From UBA2421 sp002343075 (GTDB taxonomy: Bacteria; Planctomycetota; Phycisphaerae; Tepidisphaerales; Tepidisphaeraceae), in contig CALJLN010000019.1 of assembly GCA_937982565.1 (NCBI GenBank), positions 26,327 to 90,326 on the forward strand: DNA of 64,000 bases, read 5' to 3'. The translations under genes and the position numbers were made by a program. Positions 33,196 through 41,890 of this stretch are shown in pieces (within the stretch, counting starts at the first letter, position 1; every line of letters starts with the position of its first letter). The notes beneath the pieces are model-generated. The model was given only the letters and a program-made list of their open reading frames with translations. It did not search any database and was not told the origin of the DNA.

Positions 33196-34746
33196 ATGAC
33201 CGCAAAGCCAAACGCGATACTGCTGCTTGTCATCACCGCTGTTACCATCGTTGTTTCCGGGGCGCGCGCTGATGTCGCGCTGCCCAATCTTTTTTCCGAT
33301 CATATGGTGCTTCAGCGTGAGGCGACGATCCCAGTCTGGGGCACCGCCGACGCGGGTGAACAGGTCGCGGTGACCATCGCGAATCAGTCACGGCTAACGG
33401 TCGCCGACGCAAAGGGACGATGGCGGGTCGACTTCGATCCGATCCACTCCGAGCGACCGCTGGTGTTGACCGTGAAAGGAAAGACCACGCTCACCGTGAA
33501 CGATATTCGCATGGGTGAAGTGTGGGTCTGCTCGGGACAGTCCAACATGGAATGGCCCATCTCCCGCTCGCTCAACGCCGAAGCAGAGGCTGCCGGCGCC
33601 AATTGGCCTGATATCCGGTTTTTTAATGTCAGCCCGAAGAAGAAGCCCGCGCGCGAGCCGGCGCGCGACGTTGATGCACAGTGGACGATCTGCACGCCGG
33701 AGAGCGCCAATGGCTTTAGTGCGGTAGGCTACTTCTTTGGCCGGCATCTGCATCAGAAGCTTGATGGTGTGCCCATCGGTCTGATCAATGTCAGTTGGGG
33801 CGGCATGCCGGCAGAGGCGTTCACAGACATGGAAACGCTGCGCAGCGATCCCGCGTTCAACGACATTCTCACCCGGTTCAACAACGCCGTTACGATCTAC
33901 CCGCAGGCTCTTGCTGCCTATGAGGAGAAACTGGCCGAGTGGGAGCGCGCAAAGAAGGAAGCCGAAGCGAAAGGCGAAAAGGTTCCCAATCGCCCGGGAG
34001 CGCCCTACGGCCCCGATTCACCCAACGGCCCTGCGGCGCTGTGGAACGGGATGGTTCACCCGATCACGCCGTTCGCCATCCGCGGGGCGATTTGGTACCA
34101 GGGTGAGTCGAATGCGGGAGACCCGCTTCGAGCCGCACAGTATCGCAAGCTGCTCCCCGCGATGATCACCGGCTGGCGACGCGCGTGGGGACAAGGCGAT
34201 TTCCCGTTTTTGATTGTGCAACTGGCCAACTATCGCGCGCCGGCGAGCCAACCCGCCGAGCCGGAAAGCGCCTGGGCGCTGCTCCGCGAAGCGCAGACGC
34301 TCACCGCCGCCGAGATGAAGCGAGTCGGCCAGGCGGTGACGATCGACATCGGCGAAGCCAATGACATTCACCCGAAGAACAAGCAGGATGTAGGCCTGCG
34401 CCTTGGCCTGGCCGCAGAGAAAATCGCCTACGGCCGTGATGTGATTTTCAGCGGGCCGGCGCTCGATTCAATGAAGGTTGATGGCGACGCCGCGGTGCTG
34501 ACTTTCCAACACATTGGCAGCGGTCTCATGAGCAAAACCGAGCGACTCGAAGGCTTCGCCATCCGCGGAGAGGACGGGGTGTGGCACCCCGGCGAGGCCA
34601 CCATCGACGGCGAGACAGTTATCGTCCGCAGCGAACACGTCGCCAAGCCGCACGCGATCCGATACGCCTGGGCCAACAACCCGCCCGCAAGCCTCTACAA
34701 CAACGAAGGCCTGCCGGCGGTGCCGTTTCGGACGGATGGGGAGTGA
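33196..34746 (+). CDS. sialate O-acetylesterase-like SGNH hydrolase, secreted
   Basis: A 516-residue protein with a Sec signal peptide (NAILLLVITAVTIVVSGARA). The SGNH nucleophile motif is VWVCSGQSNMEWPIS, then GLINVSWGGMPAEAF and AIRGAIWYQGESNAG. The catalytic Asp-x-x-His is EANDIHPKNKQDVGLRL. An N-terminal beta-sandwich (LFSDHMVLQREATIPVWGTA) precedes it, as in the family. It removes acetyl esters from sialic acids or, in many environmental bacteria, from plant or algal polysaccharides. A lysine/glutamate-rich insert (about 33920-33990) is unusual. No glycosidase partner lies next to it. Confidence 0.88.
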   Translation: MTAKPNAILLLVITAVTIVVSGARADVALPNLFSDHMVLQREATIPVWGTADAGEQVAVTIANQSRLTVADAKGRWRVDFDPIHSERPLVLTVKGKTTLTVNDIRMGEVWVCSGQSNMEWPISRSLNAEAEAAGANWPDIRFFNVSPKKKPAREPARDVDAQWTICTPESANGFSAVGYFFGRHLHQKLDGVPIGLINVSWGGMPAEAFTDMETLRSDPAFNDILTRFNNAVTIYPQALAAYEEKLAEWERAKKEAEAKGEKVPNRPGAPYGPDSPNGPAALWNGMVHPITPFAIRGAIWYQGESNAGDPLRAAQYRKLLPAMITGWRRAWGQGDFPFLIVQLANYRAPASQPAEPESAWALLREAQTLTAAEMKRVGQAVTIDIGEANDIHPKNKQDVGLRLGLAAEKIAYGRDVIFSGPALDSMKVDGDAAVLTFQHIGSGLMSKTERLEGFAIRGEDGVWHPGEATIDGETVIVRSEHVAKPHAIRYAWANNPPASLYNNEGLPAVPFRTDGE

Positions 34747-34801
34747 TTCTGGTGAGAAAGTCCTCAGGGGGGCAATGCTGACCCGGGGAAAGAACGATTC
34801 A

Positions 34802-34920
34802 GGGTGCGACGATATGGCTCTAAATGGCTCTAAGGCCATGTCGTGCTCTTCGGTTTCCCGAAGCGATTTCGTCACCCCACACTACCTGGCCGGAGAGCCA
34901 GGTTGCGGCATCCGGGAAAC
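34802..34920. repeat. structured repeat, copy 1 (about 119 bases)
   Basis: It begins GGGTGCGACGATATGGCTC and ends TCCGGGAAAC. It can form two hairpins: CGATATGGCT with the GGCCATGTCG side, and ACCTGGC with GCCAGGT. The word ATGGCTCTAA is duplicated here compared with copy 2 at 40054-40161. The hairpin stem differs from copy 2 by paired changes (ACCTGGC/GCCAGGT versus ACTTGGC/GCCAAGT). It lies between two convergent genes. Confidence 0.7.
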
Positions 34921-34997
34921 ACACAATAAACTACACAAGCAGACTTATGGTTGCACGACACGTCATCGCCGCCTTGTCGTGGCACTCACCAGTCACC

Positions 34998-35873
34998 TCA
35001 GTTAAATCGTATCGCGCGCGACGCCTCTCGCGCGCTGACCACTTTCGCGCTGCCGTCGCAAAACAGCATGTTGATGGCGACAATGTTCGGCGAATTTGCC
35101 CGCTTCAGTTTTCCGTGGCGGTTGTAGTCTGGCGTGAAGACGTTTGCATCTGGCACCGCAGGCATGGGCGCAGTCGCGGGTGTCCACCACGGCCAGTTTG
35201 CCGAAACCGACGTGTTAACGTGAATGCTGTCGTAGACCAACGCTCGCTCTGTCGGGCGCGACCATTGTGTCTGCTTAAAATACCATCCATTTAACTGAGT
35301 CTCGGTTCCGGACAAAAAGCGGACCGCCCAGTTGGTGTAAGGCTTTGTCTTCGACGCGGGTGATGACGGCGCCAAAACCGGGTCTGGTGTGAAGGTGTAG
35401 ATGTTCATGGAGAAGCCGTTATGAAAATCACTGTTGAACGTCGGATTTCCGGCGACCCACCCCACGCGCGCCCAAGACGGGCATCCCCACAACACGTTGT
35501 TGCCGTCTTTGATCGTCCCGTGTTCTGCCGCGTTCACACCCTCGTTGTTTAGTCCAAGACCATCCGGGGTCTTCACTACATATCGTGAGATAAAATGCAC
35601 CCACCGTTTGTCGCGCGCCACGGGTGTACCGCCGATGACGTTGTACTGGTGCGTTGCCATCGGCCAGTAACCTTTGTTATCGCTGGCGTAGAGAAAATAC
35701 GCTTGACCTATCGACTTGAGATTGGACAAGCACTTGGTCTTGTCCGCCTGCGCTTTAGCACTGCTCAGCGCTGGCAGCAAAATCGAGATCAGCAAGCCAA
35801 TAATCCCAATCACCACCAACAGCTCCACAAGCGTGAAACCGCGGCTGTTCTTATTGATTCGACTCTCCGACAT
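34998..35873 (-). CDS. prepilin-like secreted protein
   Basis: A 291-residue protein with leader MSESRINKNSRG and the pseudopilin helix FTLVELLVVIGIIGLLISIL. It is followed by LPALSSAKAQADKTKCLSNL and the end motif IVAINMLFCDGSAKVVSARE. There are many aromatic and proline residues (WPWWTPATAPMP) in the body. The ATG has GGAGG just ahead. An AT-rich operator-like element lies about 50 bases upstream (35922-35936). It belongs to the same expanded family as the genes at 9349, 10317 and 49301 but is clearly diverged. Function is unknown. Confidence 0.85.
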   Translation of the reverse strand: MSESRINKNSRGFTLVELLVVIGIIGLLISILLPALSSAKAQADKTKCLSNLKSIGQAYFLYASDNKGYWPMATHQYNVIGGTPVARDKRWVHFISRYVVKTPDGLGLNNEGVNAAEHGTIKDGNNVLWGCPSWARVGWVAGNPTFNSDFHNGFSMNIYTFTPDPVLAPSSPASKTKPYTNWAVRFLSGTETQLNGWYFKQTQWSRPTERALVYDSIHVNTSVSANWPWWTPATAPMPAVPDANVFTPDYNRHGKLKRANSPNIVAINMLFCDGSAKVVSAREASRAIRFN

Positions 35874-35921
35874 CAGGCCTCCAGAGCACTCGGCTGAGAT
35901 CGCCGAATTGTTATTATATTC

Positions 35922-35936
35922 GTTATAGAATTATAC
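35922..35936 (-). promoter_or_regulatory. AT-rich operator-like element
   Basis: GTTATAGAATTATAC on the plus strand resembles TTATACAAATTATAC upstream of the prepilin-like gene at 9349. AT-rich words here (TATAATTCTATAA on the minus strand) could also serve as a -10 box. Confidence 0.35.
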
Positions 35937-36040
35937 GGCTAATCGCCTTTCGGGCAAGGGAAATCGGGTTGAAAATTCGTTTGCCGGCGCAGCTATGAGT
36001 ATAGTACGTTCGCCTCGGCACTGATGTTCGGTAAATTTTA

Positions 36041-38026
36041 ATGAGTGTTTCAATGAATCATCCGCGAATTCGCCTGATCGTTGTCGCCGCGGGGATGGTG
36101 GGCTTGCTCGCGGGGTGCAGGTCGCGGCCCGCTGCACCCGAGGCTGCCGCGCGGCCGGTGTTGCGGACCGCACCGGCAACCCAACCCGACGCCACCCTCG
36201 ACGCCATCCGCGACGAAGGGCTGAACCGTTCGCAGGCGATGACCACGCTCGATTACCTTTGCAACGTCATCGGCCCTCGACTCACCGGCTCGCCGGGCGC
36301 GCTGCAAGCCAACCAATGGACGCGCGACAAGCTCACCGAGTGGGGGCTGAGCAATGCAACGCTCGAAGAGTGGGGACCCTTCGGCCGGGGGTGGACACTC
36401 CAGCGGTTCTCGATGCAGGTGGTTGAGCCGAACACCATCATCATCAACGCGCTGCCCAAGGCATGGTCGCCGGGGCTGGATGCGCCAATCGCAGCCGAGA
36501 TTGTGCATGTGGACGCCAAGACTGAAGCTGAACTCGAGCCGTTCAAGGGAACGCTCAAGGGAAAAATCGTACTCCTCGGCAGCACTCGCGACGTCGAGGC
36601 GCGCTTCGAGCCACTTGCCACCCGGCTGAGCGAGGCCGAGCTGAACGAGCTGGCCACCGCCGAACCGGGAAGTAATGGCATGTCGCTCACACTCGGCCAG
36701 CCTCAACCACGGACGATGACCCGGTCGGAGCGGCAGGCGCAGCTGGCCGAGTCGGGCGCGCTGGGAGAACGGCTCATGCGCCGGCGAGATCGATCGGCCG
36801 GCGCGCGCCCCGCCGCCGAACCCGCCACTTCGCCCGCAACGCGCCCGGGTCGTGGCCGCGGCGATCCATTTTCTTCGCGCGCACTCCAATTCGCTCATGA
36901 CGAAGGTGCAATTCTGGTCGCCACGCCCAGCAGTCGGGGCGATGGTGGGACATTTTTTGTGCAAGGGGCTTCCATCCCCGGCGAGACAACGCCACAGCGT
37001 TCGACGACACAGCAATCGACGACACAGCTTACGGCGACACAGGCATCGACAACTTCGGCACCAGCGACCGCATCGGCCCCGCCCACAACCCTGCCCGCGC
37101 GGCCGCGCGTGTGGGAGAAGAGCGCCCCACCCATTCCGCCGCAGGTGGGAATGGCAATCGAAGACTACAACCGGCTGGCCCGCATGATCAAGCTCGGCAT
37201 CACGCCAAGGGCCGAGGTCGATTTGCGCGTGCAGTTTCACGAAGAGACCGAGATGGCGTTTAACACCATCGCCGAGATTCCCGGAACCGATTTGAAAGAC
37301 GAAATCGTGATGGTCGGCGGGCACCTCGATTCCTGGCACGGCGGGACGGGCGCGACCGACAACGCGATCGGTGCCGTGGCCGCAATGGAGGCCGTGCGCA
37401 TCATCAAGGCCCTCGACCTCAAGCCGCGGCGCACCATTCGCGTGGCCCTCTGGACCGGTGAAGAGCAAGGCCTCTACGGCTCGGCGGCGTATGTGAAGAA
37501 GCATTTTGCCTCCGACCCCGATGCCGAGACGCGACGCGATTATCAGCGCGCCCAGCGCATGATTGAGCGAGGCGAAATCGTCGATGCGGCGCAAATCGGC
37601 GCGCCCACAACCGTTCCAACAACCCGACGGCTCGACAAGCTGCCCGATTACGAAAAGCTAAGCGCGTACTACAATCTCGACAACGGCACCGGGAAAATCC
37701 GCGGCATTCATGCCCAGGCCAACGCTGCCGCCGTACCGTTGTTTCGGGAATGGCTGGCCTATGTCGATGATCTCGGAGCCGACACCGTAACGCTCAGCAA
37801 CACCGGCTCCACCGACCACATGAGCTTCGACGCGGTTGGCCTGCCCGGGTTTCAGTTCATACAAGATCAGATCGAGTACAGCAGCCGCACGCATCACAGC
37901 AACATGGATGTCTACGATCGCCTCCAGCCCGCCGACGTGAAGCAGGCTGCCACGGTCATGGCGATCTTCCTCTGGCGGACGGCCAACATGGACGAACGCC
38001 TGCCGCGGAAGACGCTGAATGATTGA
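36041..38026 (+). CDS. M28 family zinc peptidase, lipoprotein
   Basis: A 661-residue protein with a lipoprotein signal (VVAAGMVGLLAGC). The peptidase core has the zinc ligands in GGHLDSWHGGTGATDNAIG, the catalytic glutamate pair in WTGEEQGLYGS and LDNGTGKIRG, with the last ligand in SSRTHHSNMDVYDR. A PA-like region lies ahead of it and is interrupted by a long P/A/T/S/Q-rich linker (about 270-380), including TTPQRSTTQQSTTQLTATQ. It is probably an aminopeptidase or carboxypeptidase Q-like enzyme tethered to a membrane. The start at 36041 or 36053 cannot be separated. A strong intergenic element follows. Confidence 0.9.
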   Translation: MSVSMNHPRIRLIVVAAGMVGLLAGCRSRPAAPEAAARPVLRTAPATQPDATLDAIRDEGLNRSQAMTTLDYLCNVIGPRLTGSPGALQANQWTRDKLTEWGLSNATLEEWGPFGRGWTLQRFSMQVVEPNTIIINALPKAWSPGLDAPIAAEIVHVDAKTEAELEPFKGTLKGKIVLLGSTRDVEARFEPLATRLSEAELNELATAEPGSNGMSLTLGQPQPRTMTRSERQAQLAESGALGERLMRRRDRSAGARPAAEPATSPATRPGRGRGDPFSSRALQFAHDEGAILVATPSSRGDGGTFFVQGASIPGETTPQRSTTQQSTTQLTATQASTTSAPATASAPPTTLPARPRVWEKSAPPIPPQVGMAIEDYNRLARMIKLGITPRAEVDLRVQFHEETEMAFNTIAEIPGTDLKDEIVMVGGHLDSWHGGTGATDNAIGAVAAMEAVRIIKALDLKPRRTIRVALWTGEEQGLYGSAAYVKKHFASDPDAETRRDYQRAQRMIERGEIVDAAQIGAPTTVPTTRRLDKLPDYEKLSAYYNLDNGTGKIRGIHAQANAAAVPLFREWLAYVDDLGADTVTLSNTGSTDHMSFDAVGLPGFQFIQDQIEYSSRTHHSNMDVYDRLQPADVKQAATVMAIFLWRTANMDERLPRKTLND

Positions 38027-38036
38027 GGAAAAAAAG

Positions 38037-38155
38037 TCATCCCGAGTGTACTCACGAGGGATCTAATCGTCGCGGACGTTTCGTTCGCCAGATGGTCCGG
38101 CGAAATGATCTGCCTCGACGCACAGATCCCTCGCGAGTACGCTTCGGGATGACAA
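38037..38155. repeat. long inverted-repeat element GTCATCCCGA...TCGGGATGAC
   Basis: Left arm 38037-38065 (GTCATCCCGAGTGTACTCAC, then GAGGGATCT). Right arm 38126-38155 (AGATCCCTCGCGAGTACGC, then TTCGGGATGAC). The arms match at nearly all positions and enclose about 60 bases. It is non-coding, between the convergent M28 and ahcY genes, and looks like a mobile repeat or bidirectional terminator. Confidence 0.75.
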
Positions 38156-38156
38156 T

Positions 38157-38195
38157 GCTTGCGACGCATAGGAAAGAAAACCTTGCGTCGCAAGC
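38157..38195. terminator. perfect hairpin between convergent genes
   Basis: GCTTGCGACGCA (38157-38168) pairs perfectly with TGCGTCGCAAGC (38184-38195). It is 26 bases beyond the ahcY stop and probably ends that transcript. The T run is only in the loop, so termination strength is uncertain. Confidence 0.55.
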
Positions 38196-38220
38196 GATAA
38201 CTAGTCAATACCGCCAGTAA

Positions 38221-39714
38221 TCAATACCGATAATGATTCGGCTTGTACGGCCCTTCAATCGGCACGCCGATGTACTTTGCCTGCTCTTGCGTGAGCTTCG
38301 TCAGCTTCACACCAAGCTTATCGAGGTGCAGCCGCGCCACCTTTTCATCCAGGTGTTTCGGCAGCACATAAACCGCCTTGTCATACTTCTTGGAATTCGT
38401 TGCAAGCTCGATCTGGGCGATCGTCTGATTGGTAAACGACGCGCTCATCACAAAGCTCGGGTGGCCGGTGGCGCAGCCGAGGTTCATCAGCCGGCCTTCA
38501 GCCAGGATCAGCACGCTCTTGCCTGTGTCCTTGAAGGTGTACATGTCGTACTGCGGCTTGATGTTGGTGCGCTTCACCTTGCCGGCTTCTTCGAGGGCTT
38601 CCAAGCCGGCCATGTCCACTTCATTGTCAAAGTGGCCGATGTTGGCTACGACTGCTTTGTCTTTCATCTTCGCCATATGCTCGGCGGTGACGATCTTGAA
38701 GTTGCCGGTGGTGGTTACAAAAATGTCGGCGTAATCCAGAGTGTCTTCGAGCGTAAGAATCTGATACCCTTCCATCGCCGCCTGCAGCGCGCAGATCGGG
38801 TCGATCTCGGTCACAATCACCCGGGCGCCCTGACCCTTGAGTGATTGGCAGCACCCCTTGCCCACATCGCCGTAGCCGCACACCACCGCAACCTTGCCGC
38901 TGAGCATGACATCGGTCGCGCGGAAGAGGCCGTCGATGAGCGAATGTCTACAACCGTAGAGATTATCAAACTTGCTCTTCGTGCAACTGTCATTCACATT
39001 GATCGCCGGGAAGAGCAGTTTGCCTTCCTTCTGCATCTCATACAACCGATGCACGCCGGTTGTGGTTTCCTCGCTCACGCCCTTGCAGAGCTTGCCGGCG
39101 TTGGTCCAGCGGTCGGGCTGATCTTTGAGCGTCTTGGCGAGCAACTGCAGGATGACCTTGTATTCCTTGTTGTCGGTCGTATCGGTGCCCGGCACTTTGC
39201 CCGCGGCTTCAAACTCGGTGCCCTTGTGAATCAGCAGCGTGACGTCCCCACCGTCGTCGACGATCTGATCCGGGCCTTTGCCGTTGCCGAAGTCGAGCGC
39301 GCGCTCGGTGCACCACCAATACTCTTCCAGCGATTCGCCCTTCCACGCAAACACCGGCACGCCCGCCGGCGCATCAACGGTGCCCTTCGGCCCAACAACC
39401 ACCGCAGCGGCGGCGTGATCCTGCGTGCTGAAGATGTTGCATGAGCACCACCGCACGTTCGCGCCCAACACCGTCAGTGTCTCGATCAACACCGCGGTCT
39501 GAATGGTCATGTGCAAACTGCCGACGATATCGAGGCCCTTCAGAGGCTTGGTCGCGCCAAACTCCTCGCGGCAGGCCATCAGCCCGGGCATTTCCTGTTC
39601 GGCGAGCATGATTTCCTTGCGGCCCCACTCGGCGAGCGAGAGATCGGCCACCTTAAACTCCAACCCGCTCTTGGCCTTCGACGACTTCGGCATTTCAGCG
39701 ACTGCGGACGACAT
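38221..39714 (-). CDS. ahcY: adenosylhomocysteinase
   Basis: A 497-residue S-adenosylhomocysteine hydrolase that recycles SAH to homocysteine and adenosine. The NAD site is VAVVCGYGDVGKGCCQSLKG. The substrate region has LHMTIQTAVLIETL, SCNIFSTQDHAAA, NVNDSCTKSKFDN and YGCRHSLIDGLFR. The C-terminal tail with KPNHYRY is the classical ending that reaches into the neighbouring subunit. It is the longer bacterial type with an insertion around TTDNKEYKVILQLL. The start at 39714 is chosen because a GGAG lies 6 bases ahead. No SAH riboswitch was recognised upstream. Confidence 0.97.
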   Translation of the reverse strand: MSSAVAEMPKSSKAKSGLEFKVADLSLAEWGRKEIMLAEQEMPGLMACREEFGATKPLKGLDIVGSLHMTIQTAVLIETLTVLGANVRWCSCNIFSTQDHAAAAVVVGPKGTVDAPAGVPVFAWKGESLEEYWWCTERALDFGNGKGPDQIVDDGGDVTLLIHKGTEFEAAGKVPGTDTTDNKEYKVILQLLAKTLKDQPDRWTNAGKLCKGVSEETTTGVHRLYEMQKEGKLLFPAINVNDSCTKSKFDNLYGCRHSLIDGLFRATDVMLSGKVAVVCGYGDVGKGCCQSLKGQGARVIVTEIDPICALQAAMEGYQILTLEDTLDYADIFVTTTGNFKIVTAEHMAKMKDKAVVANIGHFDNEVDMAGLEALEEAGKVKRTNIKPQYDMYTFKDTGKSVLILAEGRLMNLGCATGHPSFVMSASFTNQTIAQIELATNSKKYDKAVYVLPKHLDEKVARLHLDKLGVKLTKLTQEQAKYIGVPIEGPYKPNHYRY

Positions 39715-40248
39715 AATAAGCTCCATCATTGCGACTCACCGGACCCGCTACGATCCCGCCACGGGACCAGCCGCAATCCATCCGTTTATCCGGATATATT
39801 GTTGGATGACCCGCGCCTAAAGTCAAGCCACCCACCACCCATGCCTTCTTTGCCTCGCGTCGCCTGCACCAAAATAAGTACAATCTGGTATTTTCAAAAA
39901 TCGGGCATTCCCGGGCATTTCAGGGCACGCAGGCCAAGCGCACACCGTCCTCCTCCATTCATCATTCATAATTCATCATTCATCCTTTCCTTACTACCCC
40001 CCCCGCGCTGCGCCAGCGGTGAGCGGAAAGCGCAGCGCCGAGCATTTTTTTTCGGGTGCCACGATATGGCTCTAAGGCCATGTCGTGCTCGCCGGTTTTA
40101 CGAGGCACTCTCGGCACCCGACACTACTTGGCCTGAGAGCCAAGTAGCGGCACCCGGAAACCGCAAAGCCGAGTGCCCCGACTTGGCGTAATCGACTTGG
40201 GGGGCCGCAATTGATCGCGGGCGCTACGGCGGCGTGCTTGCTGGCTGA
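39715..40248. other. 534-base non-coding stretch between ahcY and the YcaQ-like gene
   Basis: It holds the ahcY promoter region with a perfect 10-base palindrome (TATCCGGATA, near 39788), tandem ATTCATCATTCAT words at 39957-39984, and structured repeat copy 2 at 40054-40161. No coding frame is credible. Confidence 0.5.
40054..40161. repeat. structured repeat, copy 2 (108 bases)
   Basis: It begins GGGTGCCACGATATGGCTC and ends CACCCGGAAAC. CACGATATGGCT pairs with GGCCATGTCGTG, and CTACTTGGC pairs with GCCAAGTAG. GGGTGCC near the start can close with GGCACCC. It is highly similar to 34802-34920 but lacks the internal 10-base duplication. It lies downstream of the YcaQ-like gene. Confidence 0.7.
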
Positions 40249-41478
40249 TTACGCCTCCATGCGCACCCGCGTCGCCCCCACCGCTGCGGCCAGCCGGGCG
40301 GTGGATTCATCCAAAAGTCGGCGGCGGGTGCGAGCGTTGCCTGAGTTTGGTTCCCACCAGACCTTCTTGATTTCCAGCACGCCGGTGTCGCGGTGGAACT
40401 TCGGATCGACCCGGCCGACGAGGCGATCGCCGGCCAGTAGTGGCATGACGTAGTAGCCATACACGCGCTTGGGCGCGGGGACGAACGCTTCAAACCGGTA
40501 ATCGAAGTTGAATAGCCGGTGCAGTCGGGCGCGGTCGCGGATGACCGGGTCGAACGGGCACAGCAGCCGCGCGATCGGCGGGGCTTCGGGAAGGCTCTTC
40601 GCCCGCTGCAGAACTTCTGGCAGCGCCACCGCGCGCCGCGGGGGTTCGCCGTTGAGCGATTCGATCTCAACTTCGACAACCCGGCCAGATTGAATCGCTT
40701 CAACGACCCATTTTCGGGCTGCCGACGCGCTGATGTGATTCCAGAATTTCCATAGCTCGTTGACGCTCGCGAACCCGAGCCTTTCCAGCGCACTGGTGCA
40801 CGCCCAATCGACGTGCGCACTCAGCGTCGGCGAGGGTTGGGCGAGAAGGTGCGGGGCAGCGCGCTCGGTGAGGTCGTATATCTTTTGAAATCCTTCGCGG
40901 CTGACGATGTAAAGCTCGCCGGCGCGCCACAGGTAATCCAGCGCGAGCTTGGCCGGCATCCAGTTCCACCAGTTGCCAGCGGCACCATTTCGCGTGTGCT
41001 CAAAGTCCTTGCTTCGCAGCGGGCCTTCGTTGGCGATGCGATCGCGCACCATTGCTATCACCCGTTCGCCGTCGGCACCCAACTGCGAGCGGTGCCACGA
41101 CCGCCCCACCGCCCGCGCGAAGCGATGGCGCCAATGCGCGAAAAACTCGGTGGGGATGTAACTCGCATCGTGCGTCCAGTGCTCGAAAAGTTGTTGCTTC
41201 GGGCCGGCTAGCGCCTCGAGCGATTTTGGATCAAACCGGGTGATGCGGGACGATAGAGTGAGATGATGCGCCCGCCCGACGGTGCTGATGGTGTCAATCT
41301 GCACAAACCCCATCCGCCGGATGAGTTTTGCGAGGGCGCCGGGGCTATGGTTGCCGGGACGGTCGGGGGCATCGGCCAACCCCTGCAACGCCATGACCCA
41401 CCGCCGGGCCTCGGCGGCGGAGATGCGACGTAATGGTTGCTGACGCGGCATTCGGCGGGGCCGATTGTGGGCGGGCAT
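40249..41478 (-). CDS. YcaQ/AlkX-like winged-helix DNA glycosylase
   Basis: A 409-residue HTH_42-family protein. The conserved N-terminal segment RRMGFVQIDTISTVGRAHHL contains the QxD form (Q-I-D) of the glycosylase catalytic motif found in YcaQ/AlkX. LFEHWTHDASYIPTEFFAHW, RGPLRSKDFEH-like GPLRSKDFEHTRNG and LLCPFDPVIRDRARLHRLFN are family hallmarks. YcaQ unhooks interstrand crosslinks and removes bulky alkyl adducts. No start can be fixed beyond ATG 41478; later starts near 41454 are possible. It is divergent from ilvB. Confidence 0.88.
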   Translation of the reverse strand: MPAHNRPRRMPRQQPLRRISAAEARRWVMALQGLADAPDRPGNHSPGALAKLIRRMGFVQIDTISTVGRAHHLTLSSRITRFDPKSLEALAGPKQQLFEHWTHDASYIPTEFFAHWRHRFARAVGRSWHRSQLGADGERVIAMVRDRIANEGPLRSKDFEHTRNGAAGNWWNWMPAKLALDYLWRAGELYIVSREGFQKIYDLTERAAPHLLAQPSPTLSAHVDWACTSALERLGFASVNELWKFWNHISASAARKWVVEAIQSGRVVEVEIESLNGEPPRRAVALPEVLQRAKSLPEAPPIARLLCPFDPVIRDRARLHRLFNFDYRFEAFVPAPKRVYGYYVMPLLAGDRLVGRVDPKFHRDTGVLEIKKVWWEPNSGNARTRRRLLDESTARLAAAVGATRVRMEA

Positions 41479-41890
41479 GGTTTGATATCAATCCCCGTGT
41501 TTGGCAGGCACGAGACAGATTTGCCCAGGAATAATCGTAATATCCTGTCATTGCTCAACTTGGGATCGCGCAAAGCTCTCGATCGGGGGGACAAATCGAC
41601 AGATACCTCCGACATTTGGCTTGTTGGAAGACACGCGGGACGCTAATCTCCAGAAGGCCATGTGCACACGAAAGTCCATTCGACTTACGGTCGTCGTACG
41701 ATAGGCCGGAACCGCAACCGCTTGGGCAGATCAACCCTGCTACAGGCCCTGCGACCGGCCCACACCAGAGTCGGTACGCGCGGTTTTTAGTTTACTCCTT
41801 ACAATTACATCTGAACGGATTTAGGTTTTTTTGCCGGTGCTGAATGTGTTTTCACAGCCCGCGGGCAAGGAACCAGGAAGATTGACGAAT
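41479..41890. other. 412-base upstream region of ilvB
   Basis: Between the divergent YcaQ-like gene and ilvB I see no coding frame and no recognisable T-box or leader peptide with repeated branched-chain codons. The last 100 bases are T-rich (GGTTTTTAGTTTACTCC), fitting a promoter and 5' leader. Confidence 0.4.

Noticed and set aside
36050..37594. Long open frame (514 codons) on the minus strand inside the M28 peptidase gene
   Set aside because: It is the antisense shadow of a GC-rich gene; its translation shows no family motif and it has no ribosome site, while the plus-strand frame is a clear peptidase.
39715..39850. SAH riboswitch upstream of ahcY
   Set aside because: The conserved SAH riboswitch sequence blocks are not present; only a short palindrome TATCCGGATA is visible.
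41479..41890. Attenuator or T-box leader for ilvB
   Set aside because: I found no leader peptide with repeated branched-chain codons, no T-box sequence and no terminator/antiterminator pair.
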